A DNA stretch of 50,278 nt from Leptothrix sp. (in: b-proteobacteria) (GTDB taxonomy: Bacteria; Pseudomonadota; Gammaproteobacteria; Burkholderiales; Burkholderiaceae_C), in the NCBI GenBank assembly GCA_013822265.1, contig PNKD01000014.1, positions 1 through 50,278 on the forward strand, read 5' to 3'. Below the pieces are notes generated by a model. It was not told the DNA's origin. It saw only the letters and a list, made by a program, of their open reading frames with translations, and did not search any database. Below, one piece after another: positions 1 to 8,383 of this stretch; within the stretch, counting starts at the first letter, position 1, and each line of letters starts with the position of its first letter. A program made the translations under genes and the position numbers.

Positions 1-152
1 CCATGGGTCGCCAGCTCCTCCCCACACGGCTCGAGGCGGTGCTGGTCATCGGGTGCCAGCCCAAACTCGGCGCCGAGGGCCTGCAGCCACAGGCTCGTGT
101 CGTTGACCCACTCGGGGCCCAAGGGCCCGAGCAGCACGCGGTGTCTTGTCAC
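1..152 (-). CDS. Anti-sigma regulatory kinase (RsbW-like HATPase), partial
   Basis: This is the N-terminal 50 residues of a gene that runs off the left edge. A GTG at 152-150 follows an in-frame TGA two codons upstream, so the start is well bounded. The peptide carries an amphipathic stretch and then RLEPCGEELATH, which resembles the N-box of HATPase_c_2 serine kinases (typically RLELxLEELxTN). Known members phosphorylate STAS-domain antagonists and hold sigma factors. The gene directly follows a STAS protein on the same strand, 76 bases downstream of its stop, which is the usual partner-switch pairing. The usual Asn of the N-box appears as His here, but the motif is cut by the edge. Most of the ATP-binding domain lies outside the window. 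Confidence 0.6.
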   Translation of the reverse strand, partial: MTRHRVLLGPLGPEWVNDTSLWLQALGAEFGLAPDDQHRLEPCGEELATH

Positions 153-228
153 CGGTCAGCCGAGACTCGTCGCGAAGCGCAGCGTGCTCACTGACCGCAG
201 GCGCACAGAGCCCGGGACGGCGATGACT

Positions 229-558
229 TCAGAACAGCGCCAAGGCTTCGTCGACCGTGGCGCGCACGGGCACGTGCGGGTCGATGCCGGTGGTACTGAG
301 GATGCGCAGGGTCATCTCGTCGGGCCCGGCGAGCACCAGCTTGCCGCCGGCCTTGGCCTGCGACTGAGAGGCGGCCACCGGCATGCGGATACCAAGCGAC
401 GCGATGAACGGCACCTGGGTCGAGTCGACGATCACTTTGGGACCGGCGTCGACCGCGGCGTTGAACTCGGATTCGGCGGCCTGGGCGCCAGCGGCATCCA
501 GACGACCCTCCAGTGCAATGCGGCGAATGCCCTTCGTTTGGTCAACGGATACCTTCAC
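229..558 (-). CDS. STAS-domain anti-sigma factor antagonist
   Basis: A 109-residue single-domain STAS protein of the SpoIIAA/RsbV type. The GTG start at 558 has an AGGAG motif a few bases upstream. A longer in-frame reading to 753 is low-complexity Arg/Pro and is rejected. The conserved core VIVDSTQVPFIASLGIR (about residues 43-58) matches the STAS loop, with Ser54 at the usual phosphorylation position. Such proteins release a sigma factor by binding the anti-sigma kinase; the phosphorylated form is inactive. The next gene downstream is the start of an RsbW-like kinase, so the two probably form a partner-switching module. The output sigma factor or effector is not visible. Confidence 0.8.
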   Translation of the reverse strand: MKVSVDQTKGIRRIALEGRLDAAGAQAAESEFNAAVDAGPKVIVDSTQVPFIASLGIRMPVAASQSQAKAGGKLVLAGPDEMTLRILSTTGIDPHVPVRATVDEALALF

Positions 559-804
559 TGCGCGTCTCCTGCTCGGTTGTAATTGCTGAAGCCGCGGCGG
601 TGGACGGCGCGCGGCGCGCATCCCTGCCTGGCTCGCATGTCTTCGGCGTGCCACCCTGCCTCGGGCGGGCACCTGACTCATGCTGAGGGGCGCCGGTTCC
701 TGCAGCGACATCCCGTTGGGATGAGCGCCTGTACCCCTTAGGGCCCTATCCACAGCACGCGCTGCCGAGCCGGGCCCGCGCCATGCAGCGGCCGCGCGGC
801 GCGT

Positions 805-2010
805 TCAGCCCCGCAACAGGTCCAGCCGCGGCAGGCCGGCGCTGCCCGGCAGCACGCTGGCATCCAGCGTCGCACGTGCCACCCGCAGGTGCTCGTGCAG
901 CAGCGTGCGCATCACGGCGCGCAGGTCGGTGGTGATGCGCAGGTCGCGGCCTTCGAAGCGCTCGTGTTTCGCCAACCCCGGCCAGTCGGCCAGCACGCGG
1001 CCGCCGCGCACCGCGCCGCCGAGCACGAAGGCCGCTCCGCCGCTGCCGTGGTCGGTGCCCTGGGTGCCGTTGACGGCGACCTCGCGCCCGAACTCGGTGG
1101 CCACCAGCACGGCTGTGCGCGCCCAGGCGCCGCCGGGCAGCAGGCCCTCGCGCAGCGCCGCCAGCGTGGCGTCGAGCGTGCGCAGGTTGTTCGACGCCGC
1201 GCCCTGCGGCAGCGCCTGGTTGGCATGCGAGTCCCAGCCGCCGAGTTCGAGCACCGCGACCTGGGCGCTGCCTTGCAGGAACTCGGCCGCCTTGCGCGCC
1301 AGCGTCACGGCGTTGCCGCGCGCGGCGTTGGCGCCGCCGGCGCGGCCGGCCATGCCGCCACTCGCAGCGTCGCCTGTGGACATCGCCATCTCGCCGCGCA
1401 GGCCGCGCGCGCGGGCCAGCGCCTGCGCCAGCACCGGGTCGCCGCGGTACAGGGCCTCGAGCCGGGCGACGAGATCGGCGCTGGGTTCGGGCAGCACGCT
1501 GGGCGCCCAGGTGTCGACTTCCGACGGGCCACGCAGCACCAGCGGCACGGCAGTCTCCAGCGCCACGGCGCGCATCGCCGTGCCCGGCAGCGCGCGGCCC
1601 AGCCAGCCGGTGTTGAACTCGAAGGGCCGTGTGCCGCCGCTTTCCAGCACCTGCTGGGCGTCGAAGTGGCTGCGCTCGCGGTAGGGCAGGCCGGTGGCGT
1701 GCAGCACCGCCAGCTCGCCGCGGCCGTACATCGTGTGCAGCTGCGGCAGCAGCGGGTTGAGCGCAAACGGGCCGTGCAGCGGCAGTGCCTCGCCGACGAA
1801 ACCCGCCAGCGGGCCGCGCGCCTCGGCAAACGCGGGGTCGCCGATGGCGGGCACGGCGCTCAGGCCGTCCATGCCGCCGCGCAGGATCACGAAGGCGAAG
1901 CGCGGCAGGTCGTGGCCCGTGGCCGGCGGCGCGGCAGCGACGGCCAGGCGCGCCCAGGGCGCGATCGCGCCGGCCAGGGCGGCTTGCAGGAGATGGCGAC
2001 GGGTGTTCAT
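805..2010 (-). CDS. DUF1501 secreted protein (Tat-type signal)
   Basis: A 401-residue protein of the DUF1501 family, which has a sulfatase/phosphatase-like fold and no established reaction. The N-terminus MNTRRHLLQAALAGAIAPWA is a hydrophobic export signal; the Arg pair suggests Tat export, although the motif is not a perfect SRRxFL. Family features are FVILRGGMDGLSAVP near residue 40, LELGGWDSHANQ and TEFGREVAVNGTQGTDHGSGG in the C-terminal half. The ATG start is immediately ahead of the signal peptide. It lies downstream of a DUF1800 gene on the same strand; these two families almost always occur together and are thought to act together in the periplasm or on the surface. Confidence 0.85.
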   Translation of the reverse strand: MNTRRHLLQAALAGAIAPWARLAVAAAPPATGHDLPRFAFVILRGGMDGLSAVPAIGDPAFAEARGPLAGFVGEALPLHGPFALNPLLPQLHTMYGRGELAVLHATGLPYRERSHFDAQQVLESGGTRPFEFNTGWLGRALPGTAMRAVALETAVPLVLRGPSEVDTWAPSVLPEPSADLVARLEALYRGDPVLAQALARARGLRGEMAMSTGDAASGGMAGRAGGANAARGNAVTLARKAAEFLQGSAQVAVLELGGWDSHANQALPQGAASNNLRTLDATLAALREGLLPGGAWARTAVLVATEFGREVAVNGTQGTDHGSGGAAFVLGGAVRGGRVLADWPGLAKHERFEGRDLRITTDLRAVMRTLLHEHLRVARATLDASVLPGSAGLPRLDLLRG

Positions 2011-2147
2011 CGAGGTGGGCTCCGTGATGTCGTTCCGGTTCGCTGCGCAGACAGCGCGCGGGCAAGATCAAGCTTCCCGCCACGGAACCGGCTTCGCCGG
2101 GCCGTAGGCGGACGGCCCGCGGCGAGGACGCCGCGGGCGCTCGCAGG

Positions 2148-2226
2148 CGAATGGCAGTCCGCAGGGACTGCCATTCGTCCGGCTCGCCCCCCTCGGGGGG
2201 TAGCGAGCGCAAGCGAGCTCGGGGGC
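2148..2226. repeat. Structured intergenic element with two hairpins
   Basis: The 220-base gap between the DUF1800 and DUF1501 genes holds two inverted repeats. Positions 2148-2160 and 2165-2177 form a perfect 13-bp stem (CGAATGGCAGTCC) with loop GCAG. Positions 2187-2192 and 2195-2200 are C6 and G6 around TC, flanked by GCTCG and CGAGC repeats up to about 2220. No T tract follows, so this does not look like a simple terminator. Composition and layout resemble dispersed intergenic repeats of Burkholderiales genomes, but only one copy is visible here. It could fold in the mRNA between the two genes. Confidence 0.5.
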
Positions 2227-2231
2227 TCCAT

Positions 2232-3650
2232 CTATCGCCGCTGGAATTCGGGGGCGAGCAACAAGAGCGCCAGTGCCTGCGGGCCGTCGGCGGCGCGTTC
2301 GACCTGGCGCGCGGTGGACGCCTGCAACTGCGGCCCCAGGCTGGCAGCGGCCAGTGCCCGCGCATCGACCTGGCGGCCCATGCGCGAGGACAGCCGTGTC
2401 GCCCACTCGACACGCTTCCACACCGCGTCGGGGCCCAGCCAGTCGTCGGCGCGGTCGGGCCAACCCGCGGGCGAGGGCGCTGCCTGCACACGCTGGCCCA
2501 GCGCGCCGATGCCGCCGTCGGCCACGCGCGCGAAGGGCGCAGCGCCCAGGCCGAGCAGGCGCACGCTGCTGATCACGAACTCCTCGGGTGTCTTCAGCTT
2601 GGCAGGCAACGGGGCCCAGGCTTCGGGCGCCGCCACCAGGCTGCGGGTGACGGCGGCCAGGTCACCATCGCTGTCGCGCCAGGCGGCCTCGAGCCGCGCC
2701 ACCAGGGCCGGCGGCGGGTCGTCGGCAACGAAGTGGCGCGCCAGCTTGCTGCAGACGAAACGCGCCGTGGACGGATGGCGCGCCAGGTCGCGCAGCACCG
2801 CAGGCAAGGCCTCGGGGCCGGCGCCGTAGCGCTGGCCCAGCACGGTCTTGCCGCCCGGCTGGTGCCACGCGCCATCGAAGCGGCTGGGCGCGACATCGGC
2901 GCCCTGCATCAGCTCGCGCACCGGGATGCGCCAGCCGGTGAGTACACCGGCGAAGGCGGTGACGTCGGCCTGCGTGTAGCCGCCCCAGCCGCCGTAGGCC
3001 GCACCGCCGCCGGCCACACCCAGCGTGTGCAGCTCGAGGATCTCTCGCGCCAGGTTCTCGTTCAGCCCGGTGATGCGCGGGCCGGGCATGCCGGGCTCGC
3101 GCGGCCTTGCGGCCTGGCGCCGCACGACGGTCGAATCCGGTCCCGCCGAGAGGTCGTTGTCGAGATAGCGCAGCATGCCGGGGTGGGTGACGGCGGCCTG
3201 CAGCAGGGTCTCGAAGCGGCCGGCGATGTGTGGGCGTATCGCTTCGCGCTCGAAGGCACCGACAACGCCGCGCACGCCGTTCTTGGCCAGCGAGACGGTG
3301 AAGTGGTTGGCCCAGAACAGCGCCAGACGTTCGGCGAAGGGGCGCGTGCTGGTGGCCGCGGTGCCCAGGCGTGCGCGCACGTCGGCCTGCACGACGTCGC
3401 GCAGCTGCGCGGCGGCCGTGGCCTGGGCATCGGCGCGCGCGGCGTTGGCGGGTTCGCGCAACCGGGCCAGGAACTCGGCGTACTTGCGCAGGCCCTGCGC
3501 GACGGTGGTCAGCTCGCTGCCGCGTTGCGGATCGGCCGGCCCGCGCTGGGCCAGCAGCCACCCGGCGGGATCGTCGCCGACGGGCGCCAGGCTGCGCTCG
3601 CCGAGTCCGAATCGATGGGCGGCGACGGCCGCGAGGCTGGCGTTGTTCAT
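2232..3650 (-). CDS. DUF1800 family protein
   Basis: A 472-residue protein of the DUF1800 family, recognisable from the N-terminal MNNASLAAVAAHRFGLGERS, the central LALFWANHFTVSL, the TRLNE-like block GLNENLAREILELHTLGV and the C-terminal FVCSKLARHFV. The biochemical function of the family is unknown. The protein is at the usual length and its ATG start fits the conserved N-terminus. No clear export signal is seen at the start, unlike many members. It is the upstream partner of the DUF1501 gene; the 221-base gap between them carries the hairpin repeat. It follows the TolC-family gene on the same strand after 109 bases. Confidence 0.85.
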   Translation of the reverse strand: MNNASLAAVAAHRFGLGERSLAPVGDDPAGWLLAQRGPADPQRGSELTTVAQGLRKYAEFLARLREPANAARADAQATAAAQLRDVVQADVRARLGTAATSTRPFAERLALFWANHFTVSLAKNGVRGVVGAFEREAIRPHIAGRFETLLQAAVTHPGMLRYLDNDLSAGPDSTVVRRQAARPREPGMPGPRITGLNENLAREILELHTLGVAGGGAAYGGWGGYTQADVTAFAGVLTGWRIPVRELMQGADVAPSRFDGAWHQPGGKTVLGQRYGAGPEALPAVLRDLARHPSTARFVCSKLARHFVADDPPPALVARLEAAWRDSDGDLAAVTRSLVAAPEAWAPLPAKLKTPEEFVISSVRLLGLGAAPFARVADGGIGALGQRVQAAPSPAGWPDRADDWLGPDAVWKRVEWATRLSSRMGRQVDARALAAASLGPQLQASTARQVERAADGPQALALLLLAPEFQRR

Positions 3651-3759
3651 GGCGGGCGGCCCTCCGAGGCGCGCAGTGTCGCCGACGGCTTGGCTGCCGT
3701 GTGTGCGCGCCAGGTGAAGAAACGCGAAGCCGGCCGTGCCGGCCGGCCCGGGCCTCGCC

Positions 3760-5091
3760 CTACTTGGCCAGCAGGCGGTTGACGGCGTCGATGTCGGGCG
3801 GTGCCAGCTGGCCTGAGGCCTGGCGCAGCTTCAGGCTGCCCACCAGCACGTCGTAGCGCGCCTTGGCCAGGTCGCGCCGCGTCTGGAAGAGCTGCAGCTG
3901 CGCGTTCAGCACGTCGAGGTTGACGCGCACGCCGACCTTGTAGCCCAGCTGCGTGGCTTCCAGCGCGAGCTGGCTCGACGATTCGGCGGCTTCGAGTGCC
4001 TTCACCTGCGACAGGCCCGACTGCACGCCGAAGTACGCCGTGCGCGTGCCCTGGCCGACGCCGCGGCGTGCGGCCTCGAGGTCGTTGCGCGACTTTTCTT
4101 CGAGCAGCAGCGTTTCCTTGACGCGGTTCTGCGTCGCGCCGCCGGTGTACAGCGGCCAGTTCATCTGCACGCCGATGCTCGCCGTCGTGGTAACGCCGGC
4201 GGTGGGGATGAACGTCTGCAGGGTGCCCCGGGTTTCGGTGGCCGAGAGCGCGCCTACGGCGTCGACGGTGGGGCTGCCGGCGGCGCGCGCCTTCGAGGTC
4301 TCCAGTTCCGCCACCTCGAGGCCGATGCGCGCGCGGCGCACCAGCGGGTGGCCCTGGTCGGCCAGCGTCACCCACTCCTCGGGGTTGGCGGGCACCGGCG
4401 GCGGCAGCACCACGGGCGCCAGCAGTGGCTTGGGCGTGACGTCATTGCGCCCGACCAGGGTGTCCAGCGCCAGGCGCTTGGTGCGCAGGTCGTTCTCGGC
4501 GGCCAGCTCCTGGAAGGTGCCGAGGTCGAAACGGGCCTGCGCCTCGCGCGTATCGGTGATGGTGGCGGTGCCGACCTCGAAGTTGCGCTTGGCCGAGGCC
4601 AGCTGCTCGGCGGTGGCGGCCTTGTTGGCGCGCGTGGTGGCCAGCGTGTCCTGCGCGGCCAGCACGTCGAAGTAGGCCTGGGCCACGCGCACGATGAGGT
4701 CCTGCTCGGCCGTGTCGAGGTCGGCCTGCGCCGTGACCAGCGACTTGCGCGCCTGCTCGACGCTGGCGTCGTTGGCGCGGTTGAACAGCGGGTAGCGGCC
4801 GTTGAGCGCGCCCGACACCGTCTTGGTGTTCCTGACGCCGAAGACCGGCACTTCGCTCCGCGTCGCGTTGGCGCCGGCGGTAGCGGCCAGCGACGGCCTC
4901 CTCAGCGCCTCGGCCTGCGCGGCCCGGTACTCGACCGACGCGGCGTTGGCCTTGGCGGCCAGGTAGGTGGCGTCGAAGGCCCGCGCGGCGTCGTAGAGCT
5001 CTTGCAGGCTTTGCGCCAGCGCGAAGCCCGGCAGGGTCATCAGCAGCGCGGCGGCCAGGGTCGAAGGCCGGGGGGAGAGATTCGAACGCAT
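3760..5091 (-). CDS. TolC-family outer-membrane efflux channel
   Basis: A 443-residue outer-membrane factor. A signal peptide (about residues 1-26, ending GFALAQ) is followed by SLQELYDAARAFDATYLAAKAN, the typical start of TolC proteins. Two repeats rich in Ala, Gln and Glu form the coiled-coil hairpins; LFQTRRDLAKARYDVLVGSLKLRQASGQL near the C-terminus is diagnostic. Known members form trimeric channels for type I secretion or RND/MFS efflux. No inner-membrane pump or adaptor gene is nearby, so it probably serves pumps encoded elsewhere. Upstream lie the Pcm-like and TetR genes on the same strand, an order common in betaproteobacteria. The 217-base gap in front may hold its promoter; none is obvious. 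Confidence 0.88.
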   Translation of the reverse strand: MRSNLSPRPSTLAAALLMTLPGFALAQSLQELYDAARAFDATYLAAKANAASVEYRAAQAEALRRPSLAATAGANATRSEVPVFGVRNTKTVSGALNGRYPLFNRANDASVEQARKSLVTAQADLDTAEQDLIVRVAQAYFDVLAAQDTLATTRANKAATAEQLASAKRNFEVGTATITDTREAQARFDLGTFQELAAENDLRTKRLALDTLVGRNDVTPKPLLAPVVLPPPVPANPEEWVTLADQGHPLVRRARIGLEVAELETSKARAAGSPTVDAVGALSATETRGTLQTFIPTAGVTTTASIGVQMNWPLYTGGATQNRVKETLLLEEKSRNDLEAARRGVGQGTRTAYFGVQSGLSQVKALEAAESSSQLALEATQLGYKVGVRVNLDVLNAQLQLFQTRRDLAKARYDVLVGSLKLRQASGQLAPPDIDAVNRLLAK

Positions 5092-5308
5092 GCGGGTTCC
5101 TTGGGATGATCAGTGCCCGTGTTGCAGCGGGCGGCATCGGGTCGGCGGCCGGCGGCGGGCAGGCCGGCGAGGTTATAGCGGGGGCGGGTCCTCGCCCGCT
5201 GCGGCCATGCGACGACCTGCATGCAGCCGGTGCCCGGCGCCCGCGGCGGGGCGACGAACGGTGAGTGCGTGGCGCGGGCGGCCGGGCCGGTGAGCGGGAT
5301 CGCGGGCA

Positions 5309-5971
5309 TCAGAAGTGAAAGCGCGTCGGCTCGGCAAAACCTTCGAGCCGGGGCGCCACGGTGTCGAAGAGGTCGGACTGCGACCATGCCGCTTCGCCGA
5401 CGCGGGTATAGAGGCGGGCGCGCATGATCGGCTCGTCGCCGACCACCGCCGCCAGCCGGCCGCCGACCTTCAGTTGCTGCAGCAGCGCGGGCGGCACCTC
5501 GGACACCGAGCCCGACAGCAGGACGACGTCGAAGGGCGCCTCGCCCGGCAGGCCGCGCGCGCCGTCGGCGGCGTCAACGTCGATGACCTTGACGTTGGCG
5601 ATGCCGCTGGCCTGCAGGTGCTCGCGCGCCGCCCGGGCCAGCGCGGGCCGGCATTCGAGCGTCAGCACGCGCATCGCGCGATGGGCCAGCAACGCGGCCA
5701 TGAAGCCGCTGCCGGTGCCTATCTCCAGCACCTTCTCGTGGCGCTGCACCTGCAGTTCCTGCAGCAGCCGCGCCTCGACCTTGGGTTCGAGCATGCATTG
5801 CCCCTCACCCAGCGGCACCTGGGTGTCGACAAAGGCCAGCGCGCGCATCGCCGGCGGCACGAAGTCCTCGCGGCGCACGGTGGCCAGCAGCGAGAGCACG
5901 GCCTGGTCGAGCACCTCCCAGGGGCGGATCTGCTGCTCGATCATGTTGAAGCGGGCGAGTTCGGTATTCAT
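5309..5971 (-). CDS. Pcm-like SAM methyltransferase
   Basis: A 220-residue protein of the protein-L-isoaspartate O-methyltransferase family. The ATG at 5971 gives MNTELARFNMIEQQIRPWEVLD, the normal N-terminus in betaproteobacterial members; an upstream in-frame ATG adds nine unlikely residues. Motif I for S-adenosylmethionine is VLEIGTGSGFMAALLA. The family's isoaspartate-recognition segment (usually TISQPY) is replaced by LGEGQCMLEPKVEARLLQ, so true isoaspartate repair activity is uncertain; many paralogues next to tolC have this change. It lies between a TetR regulator and the TolC channel, all on one strand, and may be co-transcribed with them. Confidence 0.75.
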   Translation of the reverse strand: MNTELARFNMIEQQIRPWEVLDQAVLSLLATVRREDFVPPAMRALAFVDTQVPLGEGQCMLEPKVEARLLQELQVQRHEKVLEIGTGSGFMAALLAHRAMRVLTLECRPALARAAREHLQASGIANVKVIDVDAADGARGLPGEAPFDVVLLSGSVSEVPPALLQQLKVGGRLAAVVGDEPIMRARLYTRVGEAAWSQSDLFDTVAPRLEGFAEPTRFHF

Positions 5972-6070
5972 GGCGTCGGCTGGGCGTGCGGGGTGCAAAG
6001 CACGAAGTTTAGGCTTGCACCCCGACGGCGGCTTGCGCCGGCGCCGGCCGTGCGATGACGGAGTCGCGGG

Positions 6071-6748
6071 TCATGGAGCGGCGGCACTGGGCCGCACTTC
6101 CAGGCCGCGCAGCACGAGGTCGATATGGGTCTTCAGCATCAGTTCCGGGTCGACCTCGACACCGCCGCAGATGTTGCAGCAGCCTAACGAGTGCCGGCAC
6201 AGCACCATGAAAAGCAGCGGCGCCATCAGCGAGTGCGCGGCCTCGTGCAGCGGCATGGGGCGGAACTCGCCGCGCTCTATGCCGCGCTGTATGCAGTTGC
6301 CGAACATGCGGTCGGCCGGCACGATGACCTCGTCGCTGTAGAACTGCGCGAGTTCGGGGAAGTTGCGCACCTCGGCGACCACCACCTTGTGGATGCCTGC
6401 GGCCGGCGTGTTGCCGAAGCGCTCCCACCAGATGTGTATCAGGCATCCCAGCAAGTCGGCGCTGCTGCCCTCGAACTGGTCGACGAGTTCGATGCCTTCG
6501 GCAATCAGCGCGCCCAGCGTCTGCCGCACCACCGCCTTGAACAACTCTTCCTTGCTCGGGTAGTAGAGGTAGAGCGTGCCCTTGGAGACGCCGGCGCGCT
6601 GCGCCACCTCTTCGGCGCGCGTGGCGGCAAAACCCTTGTCGACGAAGAGCGCCAGCGCGGCGTCCAGCAACTCCTGGGGACGCGCCTGCTTGCGGCGCTG
6701 GCGCGGGGCCGGTTCCTTGGGCGCGGTTTTCGATCGGGTGATGTTCAT
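6071..6748 (-). CDS. TetR/AcrR-family regulator with Cys cluster
   Basis: A 225-residue repressor. The helix-turn-helix lies at about residues 25-72 (LLDAALALFVDKGFAATRAEEVAQRAGVSKGTLYLYYPSKEELF). The ligand domain ends in a cysteine-rich stretch: Cys184, His186, Cys190, Cys191 and Cys194, which could bind metal or sense oxidants. The ATG at 6748 lies just after a perfect inverted repeat and a promoter, so the gene is probably autoregulated. It may also control the divergent lipoprotein gene or the downstream Pcm-like and TolC genes. The ligand is unknown. Confidence 0.82.
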   Translation of the reverse strand: MNITRSKTAPKEPAPRQRRKQARPQELLDAALALFVDKGFAATRAEEVAQRAGVSKGTLYLYYPSKEELFKAVVRQTLGALIAEGIELVDQFEGSSADLLGCLIHIWWERFGNTPAAGIHKVVVAEVRNFPELAQFYSDEVIVPADRMFGNCIQRGIERGEFRPMPLHEAAHSLMAPLLFMVLCRHSLGCCNICGGVEVDPELMLKTHIDLVLRGLEVRPSAAAP

Positions 6749-6755
6749 ATTAATG

Positions 6756-6769
6756 ACTGACTGGTCAGT
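6756..6769. promoter_or_regulatory. TetR operator (inverted repeat)
   Basis: ACTGAC-TG-GTCAGT is a perfect 6-bp inverted repeat located 7 bases upstream of the TetR start codon and directly downstream of its predicted -10 box. AcrR-type repressors commonly bind TGACxGACxxGTCA-like palindromes. A repressor bound here would block its own transcription, and perhaps also that of the divergent gene at 6839. Confidence 0.6.
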
Positions 6770-6799
6770 AATGTACTTTGCTGGCCGTGCGCGGGTCAA
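6770..6799 (-). promoter_or_regulatory. Predicted sigma-70 promoter of the TetR gene
   Basis: On the minus strand TTGACC (6799-6794) and TACATT (6775-6770) are separated by 18 bases. Both boxes are close to the consensus, and the -10 abuts the operator. It points towards the TetR start at 6748, leaving a very short leader. Confidence 0.45.
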
Positions 6800-6838
6800 G
6801 CCGCGGTCGCGGCTGCAGCCGACTTCTAGAATGGCCCG

Positions 6839-7414
6839 ATGCAGCGCCGCAATGTCCTCTTCGGCCTGGCTGGCGCGGCCTCGATGGCGCTGTCCGGCTG
6901 CGCCGGCCTGGGCGGCCCGCCGAGGCTGACGCTCGGCGAGGCCGAGATCTCGCGGCTGATGGAGCGCCACTTCCCCCTCGAACGCTCGCTGCTGGAGATC
7001 TTCGACGTCACCGTGGACGCTCCGCGCCTGCGCCTGCTGCCTGAGCGTAACCGTGTCGCCGCCGTCGTCGACGTGCGTTTGCTCAACCGCGTCTTCGCCG
7101 GCCGCTGGCAGGGCCAGCTGAGCTTCGACAGCGAACTGCGCTGGTCCGCCGCCGACCAGACGCTGCGCCTGTCGCAGGTACGGGTGCAGGATCTGGCGCT
7201 GGCCAACCCGGGCACGCTCGAGCGCAGCACCACCGAGCGCCTGGGCGCCGCACTGGCCGAGCGCGTGCTCGAGGCCAGCAGCATCTACCGCCTGCCTGCC
7301 GAGCGCCTGGCCCAGTTGCGCGCCAAGGGTTTCGAGCCTGCCGGCGTGGTCGTGACGCCGGACGGGCTCGAGATCACCTTCGTGCCGGTGCCGCCTGCCG
7401 CCGCGCCGCGCTGA
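6839..7414 (+). CDS. DUF1439-type lipoprotein
   Basis: A 191-residue predicted lipoprotein. The N-terminus has Arg residues, a hydrophobic core and the lipobox LSGC (Cys20), so it should be lipid-anchored after cleavage by LspA. The body (ISRLMERHFPLERSLLEIFDVTVDAPRLRLLPERNRVAAVVDV) matches the DUF1439 family, related to E. coli YceB, whose lipid-binding-like fold has no known reaction. It is divergent from the TetR gene with 90 bases between them, and 65 bases upstream of uppP. A role at the envelope is likely. Confidence 0.75.
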   Translation: MQRRNVLFGLAGAASMALSGCAGLGGPPRLTLGEAEISRLMERHFPLERSLLEIFDVTVDAPRLRLLPERNRVAAVVDVRLLNRVFAGRWQGQLSFDSELRWSAADQTLRLSQVRVQDLALANPGTLERSTTERLGAALAERVLEASSIYRLPAERLAQLRAKGFEPAGVVVTPDGLEITFVPVPPAAAPR

Positions 7415-7479
7415 TGTTTCGTTGATGCGGCGTTGATGGCGCCCTGCGCCTCCTTACTTTCCCCATTGGAGCCCCGAAC

Positions 7480-8337
7480 TTGGACCCCGTGCTGTTGATC
7501 AAGGCCGCCCTGATGGGCGTGGTGGAGGGGCTCACCGAGTTCCTGCCCATTTCGTCCACCGGGCACCTCATCCTGGCAGGCTCGCTGCTCGATTTCACCG
7601 GCGAGACGGCCAAGGTCTTTGACGTCGCGATCCAGACCGGCGCCATGTTCGCCGTCGTCTGGCAGTACCGCCAGCGCCTGCTGGCCACCGTGCGCGGCGT
7701 CGCCAGCGACCCCGTGGCCCAGCGTTTCGTGCGCAACGTCTTCGTCGCCTTTCTTCCGGCGGCGTTTCTCGGGCTGACGCTCGGCCAGCTGGTCAAGGCC
7801 CACCTGTTCAAGCCGGTGCCGGTGGCGCTGGCCTTCATCGTCGGCGGCATCGCCATCCTGATCGTCGAGCGCTGGCATCACAAGCGCTTTGGCGAGCGCG
7901 ACCTCGAAGGCACGCGCCGCGCCCGCGTCGAGACGGTCGACGACATGGGCACGCTCGACGCGCTGAAGGTGGGCCTGCTGCAGTGCCTGGCGTTGATCCC
8001 GGGCACCAGCCGCTCGGGCGCCACCATCATCGGCGCCATGACGCTGGGCTTCTCGCGCCGCTGCGCGGCCGAGTTCAGCTTCTACCTCGGCATTCCCACG
8101 CTGATGGCCGCCGGCGCGTACTCGGTGTGGAAGCAGCGCGACGCGCTGCACCTGCACGACCTGCCGATGTTCGCCGTCGGTCTGGTGGTGTCGTTCTTCA
8201 GCGCGCTGCTGTGCATACGCTGGCTCATCCGCTACGTGGCCACGCACGACTTCAAGGTCTTCGCGTGGTACCGCATCGCCTTCGGCCTCATCGTGCTGGC
8301 CACGGCCTACGGCGGCATCGTGAACTGGTCGGCGTGA
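7480..8337 (+). CDS. uppP: Undecaprenyl-diphosphatase (UppP/BacA)
   Basis: A 285-residue integral membrane phosphatase that recycles undecaprenyl diphosphate to the monophosphate carrier for peptidoglycan and other surface polymers. Two family signatures are present: [15 protein letters not shown] (residues 16-30, with Glu16, Glu20 and His29 matching the catalytic residues of E. coli BacA) and PGTSRSG (174-180, with Arg178). Length is normal and multiple membrane segments are evident. The start is TTG at 7480, because [17 protein letters not shown] matches the family N-terminus and no ATG is suitably placed. It is probably co-transcribed with the lipoprotein gene and converges on the hsp20 genes. 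Confidence 0.95.
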   Translation: MDPVLLIKAALMGVVEGLTEFLPISSTGHLILAGSLLDFTGETAKVFDVAIQTGAMFAVVWQYRQRLLATVRGVASDPVAQRFVRNVFVAFLPAAFLGLTLGQLVKAHLFKPVPVALAFIVGGIAILIVERWHHKRFGERDLEGTRRARVETVDDMGTLDALKVGLLQCLALIPGTSRSGATIIGAMTLGFSRRCAAEFSFYLGIPTLMAAGAYSVWKQRDALHLHDLPMFAVGLVVSFFSALLCIRWLIRYVATHDFKVFAWYRIAFGLIVLATAYGGIVNWSA

Positions 8338-8342
8338 GCGCC

Positions 8343-8360
8343 CGCGCCCGTCGGGGCGCG
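8343..8360. terminator. GC hairpin between convergent genes
   Basis: CGCGCCC-GTCG-GGGCGCG is a perfect 7-bp stem with a 4-base loop, lying between the stop of uppP and the stop of the convergent hsp20 gene. No T tract follows, so intrinsic termination is uncertain; its position suits a bidirectional terminator or 3' end stabiliser. Confidence 0.4.
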
Positions 8361-8383
8361 CGCACTCACCTCGGCAAGCGGGG

